Source of the DNA: Cladophialophora immunda
Taxonomy: Eukaryota > Ascomycota > Eurotiomycetes > Chaetothyriales > Herpotrichiellaceae
Assembly: GCF_000835495.1 (NCBI RefSeq)
Contig: NW_015622545.1
Coordinates: 4,232,042-4,296,041, forward strand
Direction of reading: 5' to 3'
DNA: 64,000 bases
Part shown: positions 44,067 to 55,087 of the stretch, piece after piece
How the letters are laid out: every line of letters starts with the position of its first letter
Numbering within the stretch: position 1 is the first letter of the stretch
Notes under the pieces: model-generated
Seen by the model: only the letters and a program-made list of their open reading frames with translations
Told to the model about the DNA's origin: nothing
The model's database searches: none
Position numbers and translations under genes: made by a program

Positions 44067-44750
44067 ATGACAGCCCACCCTAAAGATCAAGCCTACGTCC
44101 ATTTCGGACGCGGCGGCGCAGGTCCTCCCCCCTCCCTTTTGTCCATCTACTTCTCCGCCTCGAGAACACTAACGAATGCGATCAGGCAACATCGTCCACT
44201 CGACAACCACAGCAACCCGCCGTCCCTCGTGGATCGCCGACTCGCAATCGCCGTCGACCGCCACTGCTCCCGCAGGATTCCCCGCAGGGAGACGTTTCTC
44301 TACGGGAATCGGTGGATGGGGAAACGCGTCCGCGGCAAATAAATGCAAAGACACACCCGAGGCCGATGAGGAGATGGTACGGCTGTTATGGGACAGGCAG
44401 GCGCCCGGGATTGTGCTTGTGGAAGGTGGATATCACACAGGACGAGGTACGTGACAGGTGTCGCATCCCCATTTTCTCGGAAAATCACAGGTGGACGTTG
44501 GTTGTGGCCGTCCCAAAAATGTGCTGAGTCCGAAACAGGTGGAGCTGCGAACGTATGCACGAACACCAACTTGGAAGATCAAGAAGCGCGATCGAATAAC
44601 GAGAACATGCGACGCCAGAGTGTCGCAAGTATGAACCAGCGGAGACAAAGTCTGGCCAGTCTGATGCCATCAAGTGGCGAGACCAGTCGAAGGGGAAGCA
44701 TAGCCTCCGTGAGGGACTACCTCATGAAAAGGAGGGCGAGTAAGGCCTGA
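44067..44750 (+). CDS. DUF3602/Par32-like protein with GRGGAGN repeats
   Basis: Three exons (44067-44121, 44186-44446, 44539-44750; introns 64 and 92 nt) give 175 residues. Splicing of intron 1, which has a cactaac branch site, restores FGRGGAGNIVHST; splicing of intron 2 restores HTGRGGAANVCT. A further copy reads STGIGGWGNAS. Such GRGGAGN-type repeats define the fungal DUF3602 family, which includes yeast Par32, a TORC1-dependent phosphoprotein that controls ammonium permeases. The C-terminal part is rich in RRxS sites (MRRQSVASMNQRRQSLASL, then RRGSIAS), good targets for basophilic kinases. The protein is probably cytosolic and mostly disordered. Both introns fall inside glycine-repeat codons, so no frame in the unspliced DNA shows the whole protein. 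Family assignment rests on the repeats; a Par32-like role is inference. Confidence 0.8.
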
Positions 44751-45260
44751 GCGTGGCTTGCTCGCGGTTCTGTATCTGGCACAAGAGCATCCGGACGAGA
44801 AATCAGATTGCACGTCGCGGTAGCTGCTCCCAGTTCCCTTGAAAGACCCCACAACCCTAGCTGTGGAAGCCATGCAGCAATTGAGCCTAGCTGATGACCA
44901 CTTTTTCATGATGAGCGCCCCCGCCCTCTAGGGTCTTAACAGTAGATCCTCACTTGATCTCGGCCCAGTCCCTGCGCCCAGATGTAGAGCAGTCAAGTAA
45001 CAATGGCAGGCCGAGTAAAGAACTTGAGCGGCGGCCACGGGTGGCAGACATAGCCTAGCCACCACCTCAAACACGAGTGCCGCTTCTCATCGAGGGCTTG
45101 TAAACTCGGATGAAGCAGCACACATCTCTACCCGCCCGTATATCACTGCCTTCGCTCGAGAAGCGTAATAGCGAGCTTCAGCCTGTCCATGGGTGATACG
45201 CGACCACATCGCAGTCTTGATAGACGCGTGTTGATGCAAAATTTGGAGCTCGATCTTCCA
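44751..45260. other. Convergent intergenic region
   Basis: This 510-base region lies between the DUF3602 gene and the seven-helix membrane protein gene. Nothing further is recognised. Confidence 0.45.
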
Positions 45261-46331
45261 TCACCTTGGGGACGCAAACTCTCCATTGGGTCTCCTTGCC
45301 TCGGACGGAAGTGTTTCCACGTGTTCCAGTCTTGCAATCTCCAAGTCGAGGTCTGGGTCCTGAGCGTCTGCCCTACTTCCCGTCTTGGGTCGCCGTCGCT
45401 GAGAAGTTCTTGTCACATCAGTGCAGACTTTTGTTAGATCGACAAATTCGGATATATCGGCCCCTCCATTCAGAGCAGAAGAGCTCCGCTTCTCGTCTTG
45501 TGCGAATGGCAGCGATGAGTTTCTTCCCCCCACAAAGTCGACCAGCTTTCCGAGAATGGCAAATTCGAGCTTCAGCTTGATCGAATAGAAGGCAGGCTTA
45601 GTGATTGTTTCAAGGATGTAGAGCGAGGCGCATTCCAGACCCAGCAGGCCTAGATCTAGGGTGATAATCAAGACGTTGATCGCCAACAGTTGGTACATGA
45701 GTCTCTTGGTATTCGGTTGCACCGACGAGCGAAGGATGCGGATGGCTTCGATGATATAGATCGAGGACAGAATGACTTCCTGGAGAAAGAAGCCACACAT
45801 CTGGACCTTCTCCATGACATTGTACCCATCCACAAAGGCCTGGGTATGCGTGTCGGTGTTTGATCCGATGGTCAAGACTGTCGTCGGGATATGCAGAACA
45901 ATCGCATTGATGATGATCATCCACTTCGTCCACCTGAGAATATTGTCTCTTCTGTCGCCTGTCAACAAGAGGTGGAGCCTCGAATACAGGACAACGGCTT
46001 GCCCTGTAATCATGGGATACCAGCCGATGCTCAGGAGCAGCAGGGAGAACCATTTTTGATGTGTGAGGATCGAAAAGTATTTGAAGATGAAGCCTATCGA
46101 ATAAGGTATAATGCCGATGCTGGAAATGAGTAGGCTCCAGAAGTACAGACCCCTGAACCTTTTGAAGGTACCGAATATGAGAACCTGCAGCTCGAGAGCG
46201 TTGTACAGCGATAGACCGAGGAAGAATGCAATCATGACTTTGATCGTGAGGCTGTCGCCAGTGTATCCCCCGGTTATCCCTTCGGCTGCTGACGAGAACG
46301 AGCTCGACGAGGCACTGGAATTGGATGCCAT
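45261..46331 (-). CDS. Seven-helix integral membrane protein (DUF7703-like)
   Basis: The single-exon gene encodes 356 residues. After a Ser-rich N terminus (MASNSSASSSS), about seven hydrophobic helices follow, beginning GDSLTIKVMIAFFLGLSLYN, FRGLYFWSLLISSIGIIPYS, WFSLLLLSIGWYPMITGQAV, then WTKWMIIINAIVLHI and later helices to about residue 270. The cytoplasmic tail is charged and ends LPSEARRPNGEFASPR. The architecture and block FRGLYFWSLLISS match a large family of uncharacterised fungal membrane proteins; some resemble receptors by topology. The start at 46331 is the first ATG in frame; the longer frame upstream begins with GTG. Function is unknown and no ligand can be proposed. Confidence 0.72.
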   Translation of the reverse strand: MASNSSASSSSFSSAAEGITGGYTGDSLTIKVMIAFFLGLSLYNALELQVLIFGTFKRFRGLYFWSLLISSIGIIPYSIGFIFKYFSILTHQKWFSLLLLSIGWYPMITGQAVVLYSRLHLLLTGDRRDNILRWTKWMIIINAIVLHIPTTVLTIGSNTDTHTQAFVDGYNVMEKVQMCGFFLQEVILSSIYIIEAIRILRSSVQPNTKRLMYQLLAINVLIITLDLGLLGLECASLYILETITKPAFYSIKLKLEFAILGKLVDFVGGRNSSLPFAQDEKRSSSALNGGADISEFVDLTKVCTDVTRTSQRRRPKTGSRADAQDPDLDLEIARLEHVETLPSEARRPNGEFASPR

Positions 46332-47577
46332 GCTTGGAGGAAGGGTCTCAATCCAGGGCAAAGAGCGCCTCGAGTGTTCCACCCCATGGAGATCCTAAGT
46401 TCGTCTGGCACGCGCTTGCTCGTTGATCGACCGACACTGAACCAGCTGAGGACATAGCATGGACGCAGTCTGCAAGGAGTCTGCGCACGACGTTGTTTGA
46501 AGCTCTACTCCACATTTTGAGAGAGGGAACGGGCGACGACTGAAAAGTGCGACTAATTGATCAACTAATGTCGATCATACTGAACCCCGCGAAGGCCTTT
46601 CGGACGGGATCTCTTCGGCGACGCAGAGTGCGCGCTCCCTTCTTATTGGATGATCTGACTGCCGTTTTGTCGAACGAGCTCCAACGTCGCTTCGCTCGTG
46701 CCGCCATGCGTGGCAGGCGAGCTTGGGGAAGCAAAGCCGATCAGGCGCCCTACGTCATTCTCAGACGCTTCTTGATCAGTTCCCCCCAATGCGAGTAGTT
46801 GAGCCTCGGCCAGGTGGCTGTTTACCGATACCTAGAGGGCCTGTCTGGTGGATTGGCGGACTCGTGGGTCGGCACTGTGTAGGAGGCTTGTGTGGACAAG
46901 ACGTACCGCTGCTGTGCGGCGGCTGTAATCTGTGGATGTCGGACTCTCGATATGTACAAGAGGGTCCTCTCTATTCTGACGTTTGATAGATATATCTTCT
47001 ATGTATGAAAGAGACGACGTTGATGACGGGGGTAAGGATGTCTCCCTGTCTTTTGCGACACCCAGGACCATATTTGCTGCATCGTGTTATGTATACCTGC
47101 GTTTGGCTGCCTCCGGAACTGGTGTCAGTCTTAAAGATCGCATCGTCGTCTCAAAATGTGCCTGGGGCTCTGCCTCAGCGTTAGAAGACTTGCGCATTCT
47201 CTTGAGTCGACACTTCTTCTGACGGGACTGTGTTTCCCAGGTCACACTTCTATCAACCAGTATGCAGGAAAATTGAAACTCTAGTGACGATGCTCCCAGC
47301 ATCCACAACATTCCCATCCTTTGCCGGCTTATTCTCAAGCTGCGGGTGTTTTTTTCGGAGCCCAAGATGCTCACCAGTGGCCAGGCCGAGGCAACTCGTC
47401 CAGGCAATACCCCAGGTTAGACCTTTTGCACATAGCTGTGAAGCGCTGGGCACACGAGTGGCGACGGGCTCCATCCAGGATATCGCCCTGGACTTCATTG
47501 AATCTTTGGGATGGTAGCAGAGGTCTTGTGTCATGTTTTTCGAGGACTCGGTTGGAGACGTTGTCAAATAGATTGCT
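46332..47577. other. 1.2-kb intergenic region
   Basis: This stretch is upstream of the seven-helix protein gene and downstream of the PPxY protein gene. Short frames here have no recognisable content. Confidence 0.45.
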
Positions 47578-48183
47578 TTATCCGAGTCCTGGATGCATTA
47601 TCCTGTTTGGATTGTGCTGTCTGTTGTTGTTCCTATTCTGCACAATCTGCGTTTCTTGCTGGAGCACTTCAAGCCAATTGCTAGTCATGACCGGATGTTG
47701 CCAAACTGCGTCTCTATCACCCTCTCTTACTGCGGCGGACAAAGACGCCGGGCTTGGACTCCTGTCTGAGTACGCAGGCAGAGTGGTCCGAGTCCAAATA
47801 TGCTCAAGGCTTTCTCTTCCACTTTGATGCGTTGTTTCGCCGGTTCGTGCCGCGGTCAGGTCCGTCAGTCGGGTCGACGGTATCGAGACAACGGAAGAGC
47901 GAGGTGATGCAGGCGGGGGCGGATGCTCTTCGTCTTCCACGGTTACTCGAAAGTCTACGGGGATAGATTTCTCGTCTATGGCCGTTGGGGGATACCGGAC
48001 TACCTCGCTATACTGTGGAGGGCGGTCGTGGTGAAAGCTCTGTGGCTGCACATGGGGACCTCTGTAGCGGTCAGGTCGGCCATCGGTGACGGCAATGATG
48101 CGGGCATGGCGGGTATCGGCGGCGAGTTTGCTTGGGCGGTCGCTGGAGGCGCAGCAGGAAAACAAAGACGCAAGGATGGCCAT
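47578..48183 (-). CDS. Small protein with PPxY motif and N-terminal cysteines
   Basis: I do not recognise this 201-residue single-exon product. It starts MAILASLFSCCASSDRPSK; a hydrophobic start followed by a Cys pair would suit S-acylation and membrane attachment. DRPPQYSEVVRYPPT contains a PPxY motif, the ligand of WW domains such as those in Rsp5/Nedd4 ubiquitin ligases. A second part (LEHIWTRTTLPAYSDRSPSP) includes another aromatic-proline patch. The rest is polar and probably disordered. Such small acylated PPxY proteins can act as ligase adaptors, but that is inference. Its neighbour is an MFS sugar transporter, a class often removed from the membrane through Rsp5; the adjacency may be chance. 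Confidence 0.5.
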   Translation of the reverse strand: MAILASLFSCCASSDRPSKLAADTRHARIIAVTDGRPDRYRGPHVQPQSFHHDRPPQYSEVVRYPPTAIDEKSIPVDFRVTVEDEEHPPPPASPRSSVVSIPSTRLTDLTAARTGETTHQSGRESLEHIWTRTTLPAYSDRSPSPASLSAAVREGDRDAVWQHPVMTSNWLEVLQQETQIVQNRNNNRQHNPNRIMHPGLG

Positions 48184-48685
48184 TATCCCTTCCTCCCTTT
48201 CGTGTGCAAACGGCGATCACGCAGTTGAACTGACGGGACCCAACATTGAAGATGTGGCAGATGGGTTTCTTGCAGATGGCTGCGGGTGTGACGGCGGGCC
48301 ACAGGCAGAAAGTCGTCAGCCTCAGCAGGCACCAGGCCATCAGCCAAGGTTTGAAATGACGACTAAATCTAAGACAAGTTGACACAGCCACCCCAGCCTT
48401 CCCCCGACCAAGACAAATCGACACAGCCGTGCTGGCCTTATGCATGCGGAGGCACTGTATTCGAGGTAGCTGATTCAAAGCTTTGCGCCCAAGTCTTGCC
48501 AGGTACTGGGAAACATGTTGCAGAATGGATTCTCACTGCAGACGGTACCGCAGGATCCGATCAGGTTTACACGCCCAGAACACACCAAGATAGTCTGCAT
48601 TAATGTGGTCTACCAAACATTCTACTCTCTCCAGCAGTATTGGCTATGGGATGTTATACCATTCAGATGCCAGCGTGCCGTCACT
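48184..48685. other. Spacer between PPxY protein and MFS gene
   Basis: The 502 bases lie 5' of the PPxY gene and 3' of the MFS gene (both minus strand). No gene is supported. Confidence 0.4.
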
Positions 48686-50629
48686 TCAAGCAGACTCTTT
48701 ATGGTTTGCCACGATAGTCTCCTTGGTCTCAGCCACGACCTCGCCCTCACTTGGCGGCGACGCAGTCATGTCGACACCAACCGCCATAAGGCGCTCGTCA
48801 AGCGCGCGCCGGCGCTCCTCGTCGAGATGTGAGATGTCGACGGCAACTTCGTCACCGAACTTTGCGGCAATCTCTTCAAGCGAGAGCCCATTGGTTTCGG
48901 GGAGGCGCCACAGGAATGGCAGGCAGGCAGCCGGAACAATGATAAAGACGAGGTAATATCTACGACTCATTAGCATAGTGATGGGAGACAAGAACAAGCC
49001 GGGACACCTACTTCCATCCAATGTCAGCGAATGCTGTCGGTGCGACCTCCGTGTAGAGTAGTGTCGACGCAAAAAGACCGGCAATTGAGGTGCCCAGTCC
49101 ATGGGCGCGTACACCAGTTGGAAAGATTTCGCTGCAGTAAACGTAGCTGCTAGCGTCCTGGCTGCCACCATAGAATGTCACGAAGAGAAACAAGAACAAG
49201 ACACCCACGGCGTTCCCGCCCTTGTTGGGTGTTCCTGCATAAGTGGCAACCATGGCAGTCTCGACAATCATCATGCAAATGCAGCCGGTCAGGCCGAAGG
49301 TGATGATGGGAATGCGTCCGAGGCGATCAAGCAGCATGGCGTTGATCCAATTCATGAAGGCGGCCCACGAGGTGTAGATGGCATAAAGGAGGAGGGGGAG
49401 CCACCCGTACAATCCTAGGTTGTTGTACAGGAGGACTTGATAGTTGTTGATCACGAGGACGCCTGTCGACTGAGCCGCGCACCTGCCGAGGTGTTAGTAG
49501 GCACCCGCCGTCCACAACGAAATCGACAACGTACTGCACCAGGAGGCCCGAATATATTCGCTTGCGATACGAAGCACGCTTGAGCATGCCCCAGATTCCA
49601 TGCACACCAGTCGCATTCTCCAGCTCGATCTGTTTGGAGATCTGGTAGAATTCCTCCTTGGCTGCCAGGCCTGATGGATCATCTGGTCGACTGTGCAGTT
49701 TCTGGAGAATCTCGAGCGCGTGCCGCTCTTTGTGTTTTGAAATGAGCCAACGAGGGGATTCGGGCAACCAGGGAGAGCCAATGAGAAGGATCAAGGGCGC
49801 AACAATCTGCAGACTGAGACATAGTCGCCACTGTACTTGAGGCGCTGCAAAATAGCAGCCCAGACCGGTGAATGCGGCCGACCCCTGGAGGCTGAAGTTA
49901 GATTCCCACTATCCGGGAATGGATTGCAGTTGTATACTTACGTAACCACAGACAATCAGGACCCCGTGTGAACCTGGGACAAATCGTCAGCACGACGTCG
50001 AAGCGGAATGTGGCTCGGAAAAGGCTGGTTACCCGTTATTCGACCTCGTTGCTTTGCAGGCGACAACTCCGACTATTCCACTCGTCAGTCCCAGTTGCAC
50101 CTCTCAAGTCAAACTGAGCACACTGACCATGTACGCAGGCACGGTGACTTGCATCATGCCGACGCCGATGCCATTCAGGAAGCGTCCAACGAGAAACATA
50201 GCAATATGAGCCGCGCCCCCTTGGATCGCGGCCGAGATAACACAGATGGCACAGACTATCTGAATGGACCTACAACGGCCGAGTCTGTTGAGAATCCAGT
50301 TGACGATGAGAGCACCGATTATGCCTCCCCCAGCGAACAGACCATTGGCAGCTAGTTCTCTTTATCAGTCGTCTGCAAGGCCTGTGAACTTGTTTGCGCT
50401 TACCGCCGATTATATCATTTCCCTTGTTGGCATTTGGTCCAGTAAGAGAAAGGTTGAAATAATCCCAGAATGCGGGCAAACCAAAGACGGAACCGATAAT
50501 GGATGAGTTGTATCCGTACGTAAATGAACCTAATGCGCTGAAGAAGACGACAGTAAAGTTGTACGTGTTGGCCTTGGCCGAGTGCGACGCGTTGGCCGCT
50601 TCCCCAGTGCCATGCTTGAACACGCCCAT
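48686..50629 (-). CDS. MFS sugar transporter
   Basis: Seven exons, complement (50404-50629), (50128-50351), (50033-50072), (49942-49973), (49535-49884), (49012-49482) and (48686-48959), encode 538 residues; introns are 52-58 nt with clear branch sites such as ctactaac. The protein is a twelve-helix hexose-transporter-type permease. Signatures are SFTYGYNSSIIGSVFG, WILNRLGRCRSIQI, VGRFLNGIGVGMMQV, the half-way motif PWLPESPRWLISK, LLDRLGRIPI, SEIFPTGVRAHG and the C-terminal PETNGLSLEEIAA (PETKG type). The small exons 3 and 4 are needed to restore SELSPAKQRGRITG followed by SHGVLIVCGY. The C-terminal tail is acidic and polar. The sugar cannot be told from sequence. It sits next to a PPxY protein gene. 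Confidence 0.9.
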
Positions 50630-51664
50630 GCTGAAGAACGAGGGTGGCTCGACAGGTGGATACAGATACAAATGAGAAAGATCGAACAAGGCACAAACGA
50701 CCTCGCAGGGCCGATCAGGGGTTTATATTCCCTTTGCACTGGCGAACCACGAGGCGGCCACGAGTCGAACGTGGATCCTTCTTGGAGTCGAACATGGTGC
50801 GGTACCGAGTACTTGGAGACGATGTTAGCGGAGAAGACTGAGCGACAATTCTTTGTAGGTCATCATTGTGTTGGAGAACACGGCCGTCAGGCGGTGAGAA
50901 GCAAGAAGCGAGACCGTGTCGCACCATGATCGATGGCGGCCAGCCTGGTCGCTGGTCGGCATCAGGACCGGCGCTGTGTGAACCAAGCGAGATGAAGCAT
51001 GCTGGCGTGATAAGCAGAGGGCAGTTTGTGGGGGAATCATTCTGGACTTGGGGAATGGAGTTGGAGACCTGGAGCTCTCCGCGCTGGGGACGTGCCACTG
51101 CGCCATGGAATAGGTGGAGAATGGTGGTTGTCATGGTCAACGCAGAAGGTATAAAGGCGAATTAGCGTGGAGCCAAAAGGCAGAACTCCGACCGGTACAT
51201 GCTCATGGCTCATTGTCAATGCCGATTCATCTTCCATTAACCTCGGGTATCGTGTTGATCTATACTCTGGCGAGGGGACTGGAGCTCAAGGCGGATTTCG
51301 ACGTGGAAGGGGGAGGGACGATGACTCTCGTGGCCGGAGGAAAGGGACCCACTCTGGGTCCTAGGAACCGGGATATGTTGACCGACGCGTTCGGGATCTC
51401 CATGATCCTTAGAGAGGACGCAGGCTTACATGACGGAACTGCTGGAGAATGGGGCCGTGACGCTGAGGGTGGGCCAAGAGGGAACGAAGAGGAGCGTTCG
51501 AGGTGAGTGTTAACAGTGAGTGAAAGGTGAGAAGAAGTCAGAGGAGGTTGAAAGACGAGCTGGCTCGGTGGGTGGTGGTAAAAGCGGCGTGTTTGCGGTG
51601 AGTCGCAGTTGCAAACCAGGACGGAAATCCGCCCTCTCAACCCTGGTACAAGACTGCAATCATC
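50630..51664. other. Divergent promoter region, sugar transporter and GST-like genes
   Basis: This 1-kb stretch lies between two divergently transcribed genes and should hold both promoters. No coding frame with convincing composition is present. Confidence 0.45.
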
Positions 51665-52591
51665 ATGGCTGGTATCATTCTCCATCATTTTGCAGCCTCG
51701 CCGTTCGCTGAACGCATTCGCCTCGTCTTCGGACTCAAAGGTTTATCATGGCAAGGAGTCGATGCCGAGCTCGTGATGCCGAAGCCTAAATTGACCGCCT
51801 TGACCGGAGGCTACCGCAAGACTCCTGTAATGCAAATTGGGAACGACATCTACTGTGATTCACGGCTCATTGCCTTGGAGCTTGAACGACGGTACCCAAA
51901 CCCAACCGTTTTCCCGTACAACAGCCGAGCATCGTGTATGGCTCTCTCAGCCTGGACCGACTGCGATTTCCACATGACAACTTCCGCCCTAGCGATAGGG
52001 GTGAACAAACACCTTATGCTGCAGTCCTTAGTCGACGATCGACGTTCCTTTTTTGGGAATACCCTGGATGTGGACGGTCTAGAAAATGATATACCACACC
52101 TGCGCACTCAGTTGCGTGCTCATCTTGACATTGTTGACCAACATTTCTCGGATGGACGACACTTTTGGTTTGGGGACCAGCCCAGCATGGCGGATTTCCA
52201 AGTTTACACTAGCGTCTGGACCGTACGCACAAACCTTCCGTTCGCAGAGTCTGAATTGTCACCGTTTCCTCATGTGGTGTCTTGGGAGACGAGGATGAAG
52301 AGGTTCGGGTGGGGTACAACGAGCGAGATCACTGCGGAAGATGCAATCAAGCTCGCTCAGGCGTGTACGTCAACACCAGTATTCGATGTTGACGGTGCCG
52401 ACGCTTTGGGCCTCCTCCCTGGCGCGCCGGTGGTGGTCACCCCAACGGACTATGGATGTGAGCCAGTTGAGGGACGACTAGTCAAGTTGACGGTCACCGA
52501 GGTTGCAATCGAACGTCACGATCCTGACGCAGGAACACTGACTGTGCATTTCCCTCGCATTGGATTTAGGGTGTCCGCAACATCGCATTAG
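51665..52591 (+). CDS. Glutathione S-transferase-like protein
   Basis: A single exon encodes 308 residues. Residues 1 to about 85 form a thioredoxin-like GST N-terminal domain: HHFAASPFAERIRLVFGLKG, then GGYRKTPVMQIGNDIYCDS, where the cis-Pro (TPVMQIG) and the acidic/Ser glutathione-binding motif (CDSRLIA) are visible. Residues about 100-225 are the helical C-terminal GST domain (FWFGDQPSMADFQVYT carries the usual N-capping motif). An extra 80 residues (GLLPGAPVVVTPTDYGCEPV, then VHFPRIGFRV) form a beta-rich tail not found in simple GSTs. SPFAE holds a Ser where catalytic Tyr, Ser or Cys may sit. It may conjugate or isomerise small molecules in the cytosol; the substrate is unknown. Confidence 0.85.
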   Translation: MAGIILHHFAASPFAERIRLVFGLKGLSWQGVDAELVMPKPKLTALTGGYRKTPVMQIGNDIYCDSRLIALELERRYPNPTVFPYNSRASCMALSAWTDCDFHMTTSALAIGVNKHLMLQSLVDDRRSFFGNTLDVDGLENDIPHLRTQLRAHLDIVDQHFSDGRHFWFGDQPSMADFQVYTSVWTVRTNLPFAESELSPFPHVVSWETRMKRFGWGTTSEITAEDAIKLAQACTSTPVFDVDGADALGLLPGAPVVVTPTDYGCEPVEGRLVKLTVTEVAIERHDPDAGTLTVHFPRIGFRVSATSH

Positions 52592-54243
52592 GCTATCGAG
52601 TAAAGCATGGCAGCTTTCTTCCTTGGGACGATTTCGATCCCATTCCACGAGTCTGATACGCCTTTGCCGGCACCGACCGACCAATAAGGACAACAATAAG
52701 CACGACAGTGCTACCAAGTAGGAACAAGGTAGGCCTGTAACAGAATCTCTCCTCTAGAATGATATGTACCATCATTGCCTCTTTCACATCGGGACTTTCA
52801 GTAAAGCTGCATCGGTCCCCAAACATCGCCGTTGCCCACTTCAACGGAACAAAGATATCCACCTGCCTTTTTCGCCCCGCCATGTTTGCAACGTCTGGTA
52901 GAGTCGAGGAGAGTTTCTGCGTTGGTCTTGAACGACGTTTGCGACCTAGCGGCAAGCCAGTTGATGGGAAGTGAGGGATAAGTGGCAAGGTGAGTAGCTT
53001 TCCCGTCGTTTTTGCCGCCTGCCTAGTCACTACTTGTACCGAGTATGGTTCAAAAGATTGTCACATTGGGTATAAAATTAGCACCCCCTCTTGAACACAT
53101 GATCGGAGCGAGTGAGGAACGAATATGGGTCGTGAATCCGCCTATATTCACTTGAATTGCCTATGATGGTGGTCCCCGGGCCTTCTTGAACTACATCCTG
53201 GAACCGAGTCCAAGAGATCTCATCGGTTCCTCAGCTCTGTATGACCCTCCGTTTTCAGGGGTGGCAACCGAGTTGGTCCGAAAAAAGAAGCTCGATGATG
53301 TGAATGAGTATCGATGTATTGCATTTGATTTGCCTTCGCCTTGACTGGGTGACTTGTAATCCAGTCCTAGACCAAATCGTCACCTGGGGAAGACATGCCG
53401 AACAAAACAGAGCTTGGTGAATCCAGCCAGATGCCGTCTAAGCACTGTAGATGACCCTTAGAACTAGCCCCGTGCAAACATCGGAACAGACCGCGCAGGG
53501 TCCCGCGGAAGCCAGGTCACTTGCTTAGATGGCGATTAGACACCCGAATTCCTGAAAAGCTCCAGCTTGCTGACCTGCAAAAATGAGATCAAAGACAATT
53601 GCTCCCCGATCACAGTGGCCGTGTGAAGACAGTTCGAGGTATTGATGGTACAGCTGGCGATTGACGCTGATGCTTCCGCACTAAGGGTTACAGCAGGGGC
53701 GAGTACGTCGGGAGCTGATTTTCTTCTGACCAGACGGGCGTCGCATGCAGTCACCGTTATCTTGTTGGCTTGAGGAGTGCGGATCGAGGAAGTTTGCGAC
53801 GCAGTTATGCAGGCGGTCAAAGGACTGGTGAAGATGATGGTGCTCTTGCTAGCGCAGCTTCTGGTTGAATTTGCAACAGTATGCTTCTGCATCGTCGCTT
53901 CCCGCTTTTGTCGTCGATCATATCGGTGTAGGGTGTTGTCGGAAGTAACCGTGGTGTAGCAGATCGAAGCAATGCTTATACCCCGAAGATATCGAAGGGC
54001 CGGTACTAGTGGCATCTTCAACAGACATACGGGTTTCACGAGCCCTGCTTGAAATAGGTCCATAGCTCATAAAATGACGACGAGCTTGCCAAAGCACGAC
54101 TCAGCCTCTCGACAAGGCATTTTCCTGGAACCAGTCAAGGCCCACAAGTCTGGGCGTCCGTCGTCAGGTGTAGAAAGGCTTTTAGCCTCAGTCAAGATTG
54201 AGAACGCCCACTACACCGCAGCGAGGACGGGGACGACCATTCG
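52592..54243. other. 1.65-kb region without a supported gene
   Basis: The stretch lies between convergent GST-like and THOC5-like genes. A 145-codon frame (complement 52593-53030) and a 175-codon frame (complement 53536-54063) show no recognisable domain. The second has Ser/Thr/Ala-rich composition and might be a lineage-specific gene, but nothing supports it further. Confidence 0.45.
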
Positions 54244-54879
54244 TCACAGTTCTTTTTGCAGCGCTTCCTCCAGAGGCTTGAGCCCATCGATCATTACCTC
54301 CAATTTCTCGTCCATCTTCTTCAGCTCATCTTTCTTCCTGGTATTCTCCTTGACCAGTGCATCCTTGATCTTGACCAGCTCCAATCGCTTCTGCTCCATC
54401 TTCTCCCGCTCTTGCTTTTCATATTCGATTCTTAATGGCATTAGCTCCTGCTCTGGTAATTCTGCCTGATCCGGAAACATCGCGATGTATTCATCCAACG
54501 GATGGAGTGGTAGGTGCATGTAGAGGTGATCGTATGCCTCGCAAGTTCCAATCTCGCCCAGGAGGTGTCTCTGTTCATAGTATAAATTCTGCAGCTGTAA
54601 TAGCAGTCGATCAACTTCCTGTCTTGCCTCTGCCGTCTCCTGCTTAGTTGCCCGGGCTCCGAAGGCTGCTTGTCGATGTTGGCCTCGTAGCTTGGCCAGG
54701 TATGCATTCAGCATTTTGTGTTGTTGCGCTAGCTCAAGCTTTTGCTCAAGTGTAGGAATTGAAGTCGTCGCGTTTTCCTCCAACCAGGTCAGGACAGAAA
54801 GTGTCTGCGTAAGGGTCGCGTGGGACGTTTGCAGTAACGGCCGCAGGACCGGATCTGTTATGAGATCGTCAATCGCCAT
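54244..54879 (-). CDS. THO complex subunit 5-like protein (Fms-interacting family)
   Basis: The single-exon frame encodes 211 residues of the Thoc5/Fms-interacting family, part of the nuclear THO/TREX complex coupling transcription to mRNA export. The start at 54879 gives MAIDDLITDPVLRPLLQTSH; the longer upstream frame is promoter. A helical N terminus and coiled coil (EARQEVDRLLLQLQNLYYEQ) are followed by the family hallmark LLGEIGTCEAYDHLYMHLPL, then PLDEYIAMFPDQ. The C-terminal long helix (EKQEREKMEQKRLELVKIKD) ends LKPLEEALQKEL. Metazoan THOC5 is much longer, but short forms are normal in filamentous fungi. It is divergent from the Trm140-like gene with 208 bases between the starts. Identification is good; the gene symbol is withheld because yeast lacks an obvious named equivalent. 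Confidence 0.82.
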   Translation of the reverse strand: MAIDDLITDPVLRPLLQTSHATLTQTLSVLTWLEENATTSIPTLEQKLELAQQHKMLNAYLAKLRGQHRQAAFGARATKQETAEARQEVDRLLLQLQNLYYEQRHLLGEIGTCEAYDHLYMHLPLHPLDEYIAMFPDQAELPEQELMPLRIEYEKQEREKMEQKRLELVKIKDALVKENTRKKDELKKMDEKLEVMIDGLKPLEEALQKEL

Positions 54880-55087
54880 TTTGGAAGCTGCACTTGGTTC
54901 CGGCGCCAGACGAAAAACGGAAGAGATCATATGGAAAGACAAGAGTAAGGTGCAGTTGAGGTTGTCATGGTTGATTTGGGTCGTGAAACGCTCAGCCAAT
55001 CGGAGGGAAGGTTCCTCCGCACTGCGAGTTGAATATTTCGAAAACGGCCTTGTCGCAGCCTCTTCCCATTCAACAAACCCCAAAGAA
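54880..55087. promoter_or_regulatory. Short bidirectional promoter, THOC5-like and Trm140-like genes
   Basis: Only 208 bases separate the start codons of two divergent housekeeping genes, one for mRNA export and one for tRNA modification. Both 5' leaders and both core promoters must fit here. Both neighbouring frames run on through the spacer in opposite senses, so start codons were set by family N termini. Confidence 0.7.

Noticed and set aside
50740..50800. tRNA-like ggccacgagtcgaac stretch
   Set aside because: No cloverleaf with acceptor, D and anticodon arms could be drawn on either strand.
53536..54063. 175-codon minus-strand frame
   Set aside because: Ser/Thr/Ala-rich without a domain, signal or family resemblance; kept only as a possible lineage-specific gene.
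54692..55087. Upstream extension of the Trm140-like frame
   Set aside because: It overlaps the THOC5-like coding region on the other strand and lacks family similarity.
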